In this document: positions 1 through 9,867 of the stretch, piece after piece
How the letters are laid out: the number at the start of each line of letters is the position of its first letter
Numbering within the stretch: the first letter of the stretch is position 1
Assembly (NCBI GenBank): GCA_028554645.1
Contig: JAQOOI010000018.1
Span: forward strand, 310,001-374,000
Length of the DNA stretch: 64,000 bases
Direction: 5' to 3'
From: Omphalotus guepiniiformis
Lineage: Eukaryota; Basidiomycota; Agaricomycetes; Agaricales; Omphalotaceae
The notes under the pieces: generated by a model
The model's input: only the letters and a program-made list of their open reading frames with translations
Database searches by the model: none
What the model was told of the DNA's origin: nothing
Made by a program: the position numbers and the translations under genes

Positions 1-261
1 CTTTTCAGGCAAGTGACTTTCCGTCTCTTTTCCTCTTTCACATTTCTTATTCAGTTTCTTGCTTCTCTATTCTTTCTTTTCACGCATCTCTCAGCCTTTC
101 ACTGGTCCGTGCGCCGTGGGAACGTGGTCAGGTGAGTCGTTCCATAAGTAAACGGACTTCAACTTTTTCACGCCCATTCTTCCTTTCTCTCTATTTTTCA
201 CTCAGAGTGGCTCTAGCCTTCTGTTTTTCTCTATACATACTTGTTCTTTTCTTTTCTTCTA
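1..261 (+). promoter_or_regulatory. 5' untranslated leader of accessory gene 1 (copy A)
   Basis: Pyrimidine-rich sequence upstream of the gene 1 start. It holds a probable 5'-UTR intron at 132-205 (donor GTGAGT, acceptor CTCAG), followed by a CT-rich stretch up to the ATG at 262. The promoter itself should lie further left, in the part of the element that is outside this window for copy A (35130-35376 in copy B). Confidence 0.45.
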
Positions 262-2182
262 ATGGCGCGAACTACCGGCAAAGCTTCCAAAGGGAAGGGC
301 AAAGCAGCCTCTTCTTCTCAAATTTCGGCAGTGGCCAAGAAAACTCGAGCCGGTCGAAAGACCGCGCAGATCAACCCTCACGAACAAGCCAATGAAGTCA
401 TCGCATGTATTGTCGACGTCTATCGTCGTTACTTTGATAAACCACGAAAGAATCCCCCCAAGGTCTCAGAAATGACCAAGGCCGTGGAAAGTGCCACTCC
501 CTTCATGGTATGTTGTATTTCTTATAGTTTTAATCTTTCATTCTTACATTTTCTCTTCTAGGATACTCTCTTTGAGCACGTCGACTTCGACATCGAGGAT
601 TTCTGTCCGCATGTGCGCCCGGTGTGGCTAGCTTTAGTGCGACTTTGCAACCCCCTCGAATCTCGACTCCCATCTCTTCACAAGACTGGTTGGTATATCT
701 CGAAGGACGATCGACAGGAGAAACATAGTCTCGAGCCTGTAAGTCCTTATTCCACCGTAATCTTTTTAATCTTATTCAATATAATTTCCTAGTTTCACGA
801 CTTCGATACCATCCTCGGCGACGATTGTGGCGACGACGATACCGTTCTTAGCAACTCAGAGGATGAGGTCCTCGAGTCTGACGACGAGTCCGTCCAAGTC
901 AAGCCTGAGGTTCGTTTTCTTCTTCCTATTCCCTTCAAATTTCTTTCTTATATCCTTTCATATTCTAGCCTGTTCTGACTTCGAAAAAGCGAGCGCTCGA
1001 GCTGCTAGAAGACGACGACGACATGGATCTCTTCTCTTTTAAGAAGCCTCGCGCGTCCACTCCTTCCAAAACACTCAAGACTGGTCCACCCGTTCGCGCA
1101 GTGAAGCCCAAACCGAAGCCCAAGCCTAAGGCAAAGGCCCCGACTCCCAAAGAGCCATCTCCTGTTGCTAGCGAAAGGTCGCCGACCCCTGCTCCTGCTT
1201 CATCAGCGAGGGCTGGTCCTTCTCATCAGGTCTCCGAGGCCGGCCTCTTCACACATCCTGCTAGCGACACGGTCTTCAACCTTGCCGACTTGCTCCATGC
1301 AACTCGAACCATCGACGCAGTAAGTCTCTTTCTTATTTATTTTATTACTCTTTCATTTATCTTTTATAGCTCACTGGCAGCTTGCCATGTACGCGATGTA
1401 CCGCAGCTCACGCAGCAGAGAAGTGTGTCCCGCCCGAAATACAGAGCACCTCCTACAAATGCGCCGTCTGCTTCAAAAGCAGGCAACCTTGTTCATGGAC
1501 CCTGACGCCGGCTCGTGCCCTCGAGATGCGAAATACGATCTACGGGTTGGCTCGTCAAGGTTCTCATAGTAAGTTTAATCATTTATTTCTTTTTATTTAA
1601 CATCTTTTCTCATTTCCTCCTTATTCAGACCTCGGCGCAGAAGTTATTGGTCTCGTCGAGAAGATCTCTGTATACGACCAACTTCGCCGCAGCGTCTTGG
1701 ACCTCGCCGACAACGCCAACAAGCTTCGCGAGTCCATCGAGCGGGACCAGGAGCACCTTCGTGGTTCAGTCACCGATCCTACCCTTCTTTTCAACATTCT
1801 TCATCGTAACGACCCTTCATTCAAGGACGAAATCGAAGATTTGAAGATGATAGGCGCGGGCTTGGGCTGGGACATGTCGGTTTTGGATCGAGACTCGAGC
1901 TTGGTGAAAACGGAGACTGGTTTTCAGATCCAACCGAGTTCGTCGCGCCTTCCCCTCGACTTCTCTAAATCCGACACTCGCAGCACCATCGAGCGCATGG
2001 TAACCTCGGCTCTCGTGCCTCTTCGCTCTTCGGCGAATGCTTCATCTTCCCGGGTACCTGCGTCGGCTGGTTCTTCCTTTCCATCCTCCCTCCCTACCAT
2101 TACGACACTCAACACCGCCCGTTCCCCGGTGGAGGAGGAAAGCGTTGGTCGGATCCTGGCAGAGGATAGTCCGGAGAGGTGA
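262..2182 (+). CDS. Accessory gene 1 of Gypsy A: six-exon gene with a Cys-cluster, function unknown
   Basis: Exons 262-507, 562-738, 793-909, 969-1319, 1370-1568, 1629-2182; the five introns (50-60 bp) have GT..AG ends and joining keeps one frame of 547 codons. I do not recognise a named family. Visible parts: a Lys/Ser-rich basic N-terminus; an acidic D/E stretch (about residues 150-200); a PKPKPKPK proline-lysine tract; a cysteine cluster in exon 5 spaced C-x2-C-x8-C-x11-C-x2-C-x6-C, resembling but not matching fungal Zn2Cys6; a helical segment in exon 6; and a Ser/Pro-rich tail. This suggests a nuclear, possibly nucleic-acid-binding protein (inference). It lies antisense to gag-pol, inside the element, downstream of pol. 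Uninterrupted in copy A; the B copy has a 2-bp frameshift. Confidence 0.75.
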
Positions 2183-2941
2183 CTCGGGATCTTCGTCGAG
2201 GCGTAGCCTACAGTCTTCGGACTTTAAATAATATTTTCATTACATCGCAGCAGGGAGTCTCTTTATAGAGCTCCAAAATCATTATATCTAGCAAGGGTTC
2301 TCTTCATAGAGGCCCAAATATCTTTGTTTTTCATTTCTTGTACCATGTACATAGAAATCTCGTGGCCTTAGTGCCAAATAAAAGCTTTCATGTTCTTTCT
2401 TTATGTGTGAATCCATTGTTAAGTTCAAATTTAATTTAATATCTTTAAGATTGCCTTCGTCGAGGCTGTAAGTATGGACTCGACTTAGAGAAATCCCAGC
2501 TCGAAGGTAATAAGTAGTAACTAGACCCCTTTATTTATAAGTCTCGTGCCCTTACTTATCACTTCTGTGCCTCAGGCACTTATTTGTTCGTTTCAACCAA
2601 TCTTAGATGTTGATTTATTGAAATCTAAAACACTTAAGTTTCGTTTTTATGAAATCTTTAGAAATTTCAAAATTCTATGTCCCAGATGGACTCCTCTCCC
2701 CCAAACCAAAAGAAGTTCAGCGTCCCCGCTGCATATCTCGGCTAGTCCTTAGTTAAGTCCAGGGTGCCTTAATCAGTCGGGCATGTTACTTCGTCGAAGG
2801 GACCAGGAGTTCCGCTTTCAGTCAGAAAAGTATAAAGGAGGGTCGCCGAAGGTGGGTCCAAGTTATCAGTACACTTTAAGACCTTCAACCTGCATTCTCG
2901 ACCTTACTTTCGTCTTCTTCTCGTTCATATTTCATCGTCAC
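2183..2941 (+). other. Spacer between accessory genes 1 and 2
   Basis: About 760 bp, A+T-rich, without convincing coding capacity. It should contain the gene 1 terminator region and the gene 2 promoter. A TATAAA-like site is visible near 2830 (TATAAAGG), about 110 bp before the gene 2 ATG. It also contains a second copy of the element's polypurine tract with a hairpin (2695-2731), annotated separately. Confidence 0.5.
2695..2731 (-). promoter_or_regulatory. Internal second polypurine tract plus hairpin (copy A)
   Basis: Sixteen bases starting TCTCCCCCAAACC at 2695 are identical to the polypurine tract next to the 3' LTR in copy B (35130). About 20 nt further is a hairpin: stem CAGCG (2718-2722), loop TCCC, stem CGCTG (2727-2731). 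The LTR-adjacent tract has the same layout with a different stem. On genomic RNA (minus strand) it is a G-rich purine tract with a GGGA loop beside it. It could act as a central plus-strand primer or be a relic of an older 3' end. Confidence 0.5.
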
Positions 2942-4266
2942 ATGGCTCGAGGATCCAACAAGACCTGGCCCGAGAGGGACCAATGGTTAAAGGAGACTCA
3001 AGAGGCCATTACTGCCGCTCAAGCCGTTCAAGCCTTCCCCAAAGCCAGTCCCAAGCTTCTAGGACCAGTCGTGACGGCTCTAGCCGATCATATGGTTTGT
3101 TTATTATATTCTTCAGGCTTCGTCGAGCTCATATTTCTTCATAGTCAAAGCCTTTGAATGCCAAAGTGGTGGCCAAGGATGATATCGCCTTTGATACCTT
3201 CCAGAAAGGACTCAACACTGTGATAGCTATTACAGAGATTGATGGGGTAAATCGTCCCTACCATCTAAATGGGCTCGAGGAGTTCTTTGCCAAGCTCGAG
3301 GTGCTTCGACAGCCCACTCGCAAGCGCAAGGTAACTCTCCTCTTTCCTCATTAATCTTTACAAGCTTCATTCTATACTCTTCACAGAACGTTAAATCTCC
3401 TCTTATCATCGAAGACGATGATGATGATGATGAGATCGAGTTCGTCGGAGGTCGGATTGCTTCTACTCCAGTAAGTATCCATATTTCTTAGGTCGAGACT
3501 CCGACTTGACCTAAGTTTAGGATTATAAAGCCGGACTCGCAGCCGCATTGGGTCTTTCTGCATCCATGCATGCCCCTTCTCAAGAATTAAGCCTTCCACC
3601 TGGCCTCAAGTTCAACAAGAAGGTCAGGGTAAGTGCGGTGTCTTCTTATCCATCATATTATAACTTCGCCGAACGTTCAGGACGTCGCGAATCGTTCCTC
3701 TACTTTTTCATTGGCCCTCGGCGATGTACCTGGAATGGATGTACGTTCTCGTTCCTACCTCAAGGCCATGTATTACTTATCAGTTGCTCAGGATAACATT
3801 GCAGCTGCCAATGGCAAGCGCATTCGCCTCGAGCAACCCATTTCCGATCTTCGTGAGGATATTGAGGGTAAGTAAGCATGGGTTCTCCCTGTCTCGACCC
3901 TACTGATCATATTGACCAGAGGATAAGACCCTACGAGAAGCCGCCATCGCTACAACTTTCCGTCATATCGCGCTCACTCCATATCTCGAACTGCCCAAGC
4001 TTAGCGTCGAAGCTTTACGCTCAGTTCTCAATTTCCTTCGTACCGAACAAGTCACTCTTCAGCATGCTGTACATTTCCATGCCAATCAATACCAGTTCGT
4101 TGTTAAACAGATGGACAACATTCAACGAGAGCAATTTAGTCGTCTCTCAGTCGAGGACAAGCAAACCGCTGAGTCTTCATCTTCGGGGACCCCTCAAGAT
4201 GCTACCATGGAGGAGGCTGGGTCTAGCTCGGCTGATACCACAGCTACCAACTCTAGCAGTGCCTAA
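2942..4266 (+). CDS. Accessory gene 2 of Gypsy A: six-exon gene, function unknown
   Basis: Exons 2942-3094, 3145-3330, 3387-3470, 3521-3628, 3681-3867, 3920-4266; all introns are 50-56 bp with GT..AG ends and the spliced frame is 354 codons ending in TAA. No family recognised. The N-terminus begins MARGSNKTWPERDQW, followed by an Ala-rich helix; exon 3 encodes an Asp run (EDDDDDDE) next to a short hydrophobic patch; exons 5-6 look helical, with His/Gln-rich stretches; the C-terminus is a low-complexity Ser/Thr tail. The 4th intron has two possible acceptors (3491 and 3520); 3520 keeps the frame. It lies 190 bp from the end of pol, convergent with it. Intact in both A and B (one F-to-L difference), which suggests it is maintained or very young. 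Confidence 0.75.
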
Positions 4267-4457
4267 GTAAGTTTCGTCGATCCCCATAATCTAGTTCTTT
4301 CTAATTGAATTGTTGTGAGAATAGGCGCTAGACCCTGTATTCAGAGTCTCCAACCTACTTTACACTCCCAACTCATGATATAGTTCATATACCTTCGTAC
4401 ATATAACTCTTTTGAGTTTCTTATTACTGTCATTACTTCGAGCCTTCAGAATATCGA

Positions 4458-7400
4458 TTAAGTACCACTTCGACGCAATAGAACAAACTGTTTATTGCTT
4501 CTAGTTCGCACTCCAGTGATCTCTTCAGGTTCTGCGCTTAAATCCCTCTCAGGAGAAGGATGATCATCTTCTTCATCAGAATCTTCTTCATATTCCTCAT
4601 CTCGAGGCATTCTTAAGTTCGGAATGGAGTCAAAAATGTAATCTCGACTTTGTTCGTCGTAAGTATCCTCATCTTCGTTCACCATACGTTCTAACTGTTC
4701 TGCAGTAAGGTCTATGAGGTCTAGCACGTTCGTAGGTAGGTCTATAGGCTCATATCTTGCAAAATGCGGCAGTACGCGAAAGGCAGCAATCTTTTCTTTA
4801 AGTACCGAGCCATCCATTTCAGCAATAATGTAGGCACCACCCTTAGTTCGTCTGATGACAATCATAGGTCCTCTATACCTTGGATACATCTTCCTGTCCA
4901 AGCTCTTCTCAATTTGAGTGTTTCGAACTTGTACTAGAGTTCCAGGTTTGAAATCATAGTCTTTTATTACATGTTCATAATCTTGTTCAAACTTCTTCAT
5001 AGTTCTTCTTTTCTCTTCGTCGACCCTGGAAATCATGCCCATAACATGAGTTCTATGCTTTGCCAAGGCTCTAGCCCTGTAGCCGATCAATTCTTCGTAA
5101 GTAAGGACTCTATCTGGTACTTCTACCAACCAAGTTGATTCTATAAGGTCTAGAGGCAGTATTGGTTCTGCTCCAGTTACTAAGAAGTAAGGAGAACATC
5201 CAAATCCTCTTCTAGTTGTTACTCTGTCTGCCCAAAGCACATGTTTGAGAAACCAGTACCAACGTTTAAGATCACCTCCCGTTGCTTTTACTAAAGCTTG
5301 ACGGATATCAAAGTGTGCTCTTTCAATCTTTCCATTGGCTTGAGAATTATAGGCTGAGATACGAATCCCTTTAATCCCATACTTCTCTTCCAGCCATTTC
5401 AACATTGCAATCATGCTTCTAGCATTATCAGTTACCACTTCTTGAGGGCAACCCCATCTACATATTATATCTTCAAAGAACCATTCGCCTAAGGCTCGAG
5501 CTGTCTCATCTCTGATTGCTCGTCCCTCTGACCAAGAAGATAAAGCACATCGGCCATGTACAACGTTCTTACAGCCATTACTAGCCGGAGATACTTTGAA
5601 TACATCCACATGTACCTTCTGGAACAGAGAAGGGGTGTGAGTAAGGGTAGGTGGTATTTTCAATAGCGCTAGAGCTCGATCTTGACATGCCTGACACGTT
5701 TTCACGAACCAGTTGACATCTCGCTCCAGTTCTGGCCACCAGAACCTCTTTTCTATCACAGCCTTCGTAGCATACATTCCTTTGTGTCCCAAATGATCAT
5801 GAGCACTATGCAGGATATACATACGGCGTTCTTTCTCAACTATCAGCTGATGTTGTCCACCAACTTCATCATTTCTTCGATACATACGTCCTTTCTTGTC
5901 GACGAAGTATCGAGACGCCTTCGAAAGAAATTTCCTTCGAGCTCGAGCATCCATCTCATCCAGCATATCCGATTCAGGATGCATTAAGAACTCTTTTATT
6001 CTTGGTAGCAGTCGATCTAGCTCAATCCCTATGGTAGTTCTATGTTCTTCCATATAAGGATGATCATGTTCCCATTCTTCTGTCGATTCAGGAGCTACTA
6101 GAACCTGTGCAAACTGGTCTAGAGTCTTTCCTTGTTCAAATAGTATGTGTTCTCGCCAGTAGGCGAATCTTCGTTCTTCTTCAATTAATTCTTGAATATC
6201 ATCTTCGAAGTCTTCTACTGACAAGGCTAGACCCTGTAAGTATCCACCTCTAGAGTCTATTTCATGCTTAAAGTCTTCAAAGTCATAAGGGCCCTGCTCA
6301 TTCTCATCTTCCTGACGAAACCGCAATGGTTCCCCATCATCTTCATCTAGATAATCTTCCTCTTCAGCAGGTAATCTCTCTGTTGGTTCACTACCCGGTG
6401 GTGGTCTAGATAGTCCATCAGGTCCATGTATAGACCCCTTGATATGTACCAATTCAAAGTGATACTTTCTTATTTCTTCAATCCAACGATTAATAGTTGC
6501 ATTTGGGCCACTACTTGGGTTATCTAACATCCCTTTTATGTAGCTAGCATCCGTTTCTACAGTTAGATCCCTACAACCATAAGTTTGGTAGTAAGTATGG
6601 GCTAGCGCGAGCTTGAGCCCATATAACTCTCTCTTAGGCTGTGAGAACCTTGCTTCTCGTTCATTTAATGTTATAGATCCAAAGTAGTTATAAAACTTCT
6701 TCTTAGGATCTTTAGGATCTCTTTGGTATAAATAATATCCTACAGCCATCCATGATGTATCCACTGCTAGAGTAATGCCGCTAGACAACGAATAATCAAT
6801 TGGTTTCAATGCAGGAGCATTTCTAATGCCTTCTTTTAATAGCTCGACGGCTTCTAACTCTTTTTCTCCTATCTCAAAGGGAACTTGTGAACTAGTCAAC
6901 CTCGTGAGGGGTCTAGCCTTCTTTGCATAGTCTTTAATGAACATCCTGAGTTGTCCTGCAGTCCCCAAGAATGATTTAACGTGTGTACGCTTCGTCCATT
7001 GAGTTGCATCCCATGACAAAATGGTCTTAGCCATCTTTTCTTCAGGTAATTCACCCTCATACGAGACTCTATGTCCCACAACATTTCCTTCTGCGCAGCA
7101 AATGAATGCTTTAGGTCCTGAGAAGGTTCCTCCAGCATGTTTCATTCGTTGAACAATTCTATTCATATTTTGCATGTGTTCCCATACAAATCTTCTAATT
7201 CCACTGTTCTCAGGAATTGTTTCGTATCCTCCACCTTCGAGCTCATATCTAGTAGACGGTCCTTTCACTGGAACATCATCTATATAGGGTCTCGTTATGT
7301 GTGGAATTTCTTCTTTCAATATATAAGTGATATCATCATGATAGATTGGTACTGAGTTAGTCCAACCCATTGGTAGTTTTACAAGTCGGTGAGGGCCAAA

Positions 7401-8531
7401 AGGAGTTTGAAACGTCGTCAAATCCCTCGATCCCTCATCTACGAGCCTTTCATCATAGCCTACAAATACATCTAGCAGTCCAATACAAGATCTGCCTGCA
7501 AAGCTTCTAGCTATATCAGCCGTAGCAGGAGGTATGCCTGAGTGTTGAATTGTGACCTTATTTAACGGTTCTAGACTGTGTACTAGCCGTAAACTTTTGC
7601 CATCTTTCTTCAAAACACAGAACCATCTGGATCTATAAGAGGAGCTCGAGGGTTCGTAGACCCCAGAATCAATCTTATCTTTAATTATTTTGCATACATC
7701 TCCATAGATCCCGGGCGGAATAGGTATATTCCTCTCGACCCATGGAGTATGTGGTATAACAGGAAATTTAACAGGTGGAAAGAACTCTGTCTTGAAAGTT
7801 CCCCCTTCTGAAGCTTCCCATGCAAAACCTTTCTCTTGTACCTTCATTAAGTGATGTACTAGCTTCATTTCTTCAGGCCATAAGAAGTCTTCATCATGAT
7901 TCTTCTCAATAATAGCTTTTCTTTCTTCATTATAACGTTCTCCAGGTGTGAAGTCTGGTGGATTTGGTGACAAAGTCGGCATCCCTTCTAGCGGGTCACC
8001 AGTTATGTGCCTTTCTATCCTGAACTCTTCTGGAAGCGTAGTTTTTACTGGTTTCACTTTTATTGCCACAGGTTTGTACTTACTGCCGAATACTGCAAAC
8101 GGTTTTCGAAATCTAGCCTTACTTCCACGAGGTAGGATCCTACAGTGTAAGTTTGGCATTCGCCGAACCATTTTCTCAGTTCGAGCAGCCGTATTGAATA
8201 CAGTAGCTGCCTCGAGACCCTCATACGCAGGTCTCGAAGGTACTTTCTCATCCTGTACTCTAGCTTCACGCCAAGTACAATATACCTTGCAATTATCTTC
8301 GGTTATTTCCTTCTTCATGTAGCTTTTAAGCATAAGGGCAGCCTTGGGATCACTCTCTTCAATGCTAGCTCGAGATGCATATACATATGCCTCAGCCTTC
8401 TCATTATTAGAGAATGTCTCCTCATCAGGCAGTCTATACCCAGTTATTTCATATCTACCATCTTTTCCTAGGCCAATACTTACAGCAACCTCTCCCTGAT
8501 GGCCTGTCAGATCTTCGAGGATTGAAAATTT
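4458..8531 (-). CDS. pol: Gypsy A pol: reverse transcriptase - RNase H - integrase
   Basis: Large frame of about 1357 codons from the slippery site (8531); the first Met is at 8333, giving 1291 residues, but the frame is probably entered by -1 frameshifting. Counting from that Met: RT at about 180-400 with first catalytic Asp in LLDVFVGYD and YIDD at 350-353; RNase H at about 520-650 (AVDTS, VETDAS); integrase zinc domain with H..H (HDHLGHKG) and C-x2-C (CQAC) near 840-880; DDE core with Asp in HVDVF, TDN, and Glu in GKIERAHF; C-terminal GPY/F-like module (YRGP) near 1150; acidic tail. Intact, so probably functional. It copies the element RNA and inserts the cDNA. Confidence 0.96.
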   Translation of the reverse strand, partial: KFSILEDLTGHQGEVAVSIGLGKDGRYEITGYRLPDEETFSNNEKAEAYVYASRASIEESDPKAALMLKSYMKKEITEDNCKVYCTWREARVQDEKVPSRPAYEGLEAATVFNTAARTEKMVRRMPNLHCRILPRGSKARFRKPFAVFGSKYKPVAIKVKPVKTTLPEEFRIERHITGDPLEGMPTLSPNPPDFTPGERYNEERKAIIEKNHDEDFLWPEEMKLVHHLMKVQEKGFAWEASEGGTFKTEFFPPVKFPVIPHTPWVERNIPIPPGIYGDVCKIIKDKIDSGVYEPSSSSYRSRWFCVLKKDGKSLRLVHSLEPLNKVTIQHSGIPPATADIARSFAGRSCIGLLDVFVGYDERLVDEGSRDLTTFQTPFGPHRLVKLPMGWTNSVPIYHDDITYILKEEIPHITRPYIDDVPVKGPSTRYELEGGGYETIPENSGIRRFVWEHMQNMNRIVQRMKHAGGTFSGPKAFICCAEGNVVGHRVSYEGELPEEKMAKTILSWDATQWTKRTHVKSFLGTAGQLRMFIKDYAKKARPLTRLTSSQVPFEIGEKELEAVELLKEGIRNAPALKPIDYSLSSGITLAVDTSWMAVGYYLYQRDPKDPKKKFYNYFGSITLNEREARFSQPKRELYGLKLALAHTYYQTYGCRDLTVETDASYIKGMLDNPSSGPNATINRWIEEIRKYHFELVHIKGSIHGPDGLSRPPPGSEPTERLPAEEEDYLDEDDGEPLRFRQEDENEQGPYDFEDFKHEIDSRGGYLQGLALSVEDFEDDIQELIEEERRFAYWREHILFEQGKTLDQFAQVLVAPESTEEWEHDHPYMEEHRTTIGIELDRLLPRIKEFLMHPESDMLDEMDARARRKFLSKASRYFVDKKGRMYRRNDEVGGQHQLIVEKERRMYILHSAHDHLGHKGMYATKAVIEKRFWWPELERDVNWFVKTCQACQDRALALLKIPPTLTHTPSLFQKVHVDVFKVSPASNGCKNVVHGRCALSSWSEGRAIRDETARALGEWFFEDIICRWGCPQEVVTDNARSMIAMLKWLEEKYGIKGIRISAYNSQANGKIERAHFDIRQALVKATGGDLKRWYWFLKHVLWADRVTTRRGFGCSPYFLVTGAEPILPLDLIESTWLVEVPDRVLTYEELIGYRARALAKHRTHVMGMISRVDEEKRRTMKKFEQDYEHVIKDYDFKPGTLVQVRNTQIEKSLDRKMYPRYRGPMIVIRRTKGGAYIIAEMDGSVLKEKIAAFRVLPHFARYEPIDLPTNVLDLIDLTAEQLERMVNEDEDTYDEQSRDYIFDSIPNLRMPRDEEYEEDSDEEDDHPSPERDLSAEPEEITGVRTRSNKQFVLLRRSGT

Positions 8532-9859
8532 CCATCTTGTGGACTTCTTTCCTCTTCTGCAGCTTTTTGGGTAGCTGGTGTAAGTTTTTCTTCTCCTTCA
8601 GGCTTCGGTCCAATACCTCTGCCTCGTTCATATGTTCCCATTGTGCAGGTCATGCCAGAATTAGGGTCTCGAATCGTTAATTCTTGACTTCCATCCTTAT
8701 TTGTCTTAATATTACTTTCTGTTAAAACATCGAAGGGTCTTCCCAACAGAACTTTATATGGAGCTTTATCCATCACATGAATCTGCATATAAACGACTAT
8801 TTCACCAAAGGTAAACGGTACGTTCCTAGCTAGACCCCTGGTTGGGCTTAGCTGTCCACTAGCACTTTGCATATGGATAACAGTCTTTGGATCCCAGGCT
8901 AGACCTAGTCCCATTGCTATATCCGTGTCCATTGATACTATTTGAGACCCACTGTCAAGTATACACTCGACTGGCCCTTGTTTATTAATATCAGGAAAGA
9001 TAACTCGCAGACTATCACTTGGTCTGGCTACAATGATAATCTTTCCTCGTTCAGATGGCGGAACATCTTCGAGATATTGTTCTACAACATCTACATGGAC
9101 TAAAGATCCTGTTTGCAAGCCGCTCGAGCCTTCGAGGACCTGTACAAAGCAGTCTCCCCATGCTAGATCATCAATATCCACTACTTGAGTGTCATATGGC
9201 AAAGAGATAGAATCCTCAGGTAGATCAGTGTCTTCTGGGTTTTCCTCGTCTCTAATCTCTTGTACAAATGCCTTTAGAGGCCTCTTATATACTCGACTAT
9301 TCTTAGTCTTTCTATTCAATATTTTCTGCAAAGTAGGGGAAATAGCAATTACTTCTTCCATACTTATAGGTATTTCACTCTTTAATATCTTCGTTGCAAC
9401 TTCTTCAGCAACTCCAGGCCTGTACACGCCACTTTGTAGTTTGTATTCAGGTCCCTTAGGCAAATCAAATGTTACTTTCTTCTTCGCCGAGCCTCGAGAC
9501 TCTTCTATATCCACACTAGGTGTTCTAGCGGTCACTGGGGACGTTTCTAGACCCTCCTTTGGTGGTTGGATTCGTCTCTCAATAGGCTTTATGTTATCAA
9601 ATGGTCTTTTATTTAAGTTTTTCGTTTCCGGGACGTTATGCGCGGGCGCCTCTTTGCCTAATTCGGGCTCAGGGGTTTCCAACGACTCATCCGTCATGTT
9701 TATGGGTTTATACAAGTGTCGATTAAAGTTCTTAGGACGCTCTAGCACCACTTCGAGGCGTCTAGACGTCTTTCCAGCATTATCTTCCTCCGGAGCTTTG
9801 CTGGGAACAGGGCTAGGTAACTTCTTTGCACCAACTAGCACCTGTTTAAGCTCCTTCAT
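8507..9859 (-). CDS. pro: Gypsy A protease-containing ORF (pro)
   Basis: 450 codons from the ATG at 9859, but the frame is open upstream to the gag end at 9877 and is most likely entered by -1 frameshifting. Aspartic protease signature ILDSGSQ with DSG at about residues 302-304 and the second motif LLGRPF near 370. The N-terminal 250 residues are charged and unassigned. It ends in TGA at 8507, 18 bp beyond a slippery heptamer that leads into pol. Role: retropepsin-type processing of Gag and Gag-Pro-Pol. Confidence 0.9.
   Translation of the reverse strand: MKELKQVLVGAKKLPSPVPSKAPEEDNAGKTSRRLEVVLERPKNFNRHLYKPINMTDESLETPEPELGKEAPAHNVPETKNLNKRPFDNIKPIERRIQPPKEGLETSPVTARTPSVDIEESRGSAKKKVTFDLPKGPEYKLQSGVYRPGVAEEVATKILKSEIPISMEEVIAISPTLQKILNRKTKNSRVYKRPLKAFVQEIRDEENPEDTDLPEDSISLPYDTQVVDIDDLAWGDCFVQVLEGSSGLQTGSLVHVDVVEQYLEDVPPSERGKIIIVARPSDSLRVIFPDINKQGPVECILDSGSQIVSMDTDIAMGLGLAWDPKTVIHMQSASGQLSPTRGLARNVPFTFGEIVVYMQIHVMDKAPYKVLLGRPFDVLTESNIKTNKDGSQELTIRDPNSGMTCTMGTYERGRGIGPKPEGEEKLTPATQKAAEEERSPQDGNFQSSKI
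8525..8531 (-). promoter_or_regulatory. -1 frameshift site pro-to-pol, AAATTTT
   Basis: On the minus strand the zero frame reads GGA AAT TTT CAA..TGA, a perfect X XXY YYZ heptamer (A AAT TTT). Slipping back one base gives AAA TTT TCA, the open pol frame. The same heptamer is at the same place in the distant relative Gypsy C (16353-16359). Confidence 0.75.
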
Positions 9860-9867
9860 CGAAAGTA

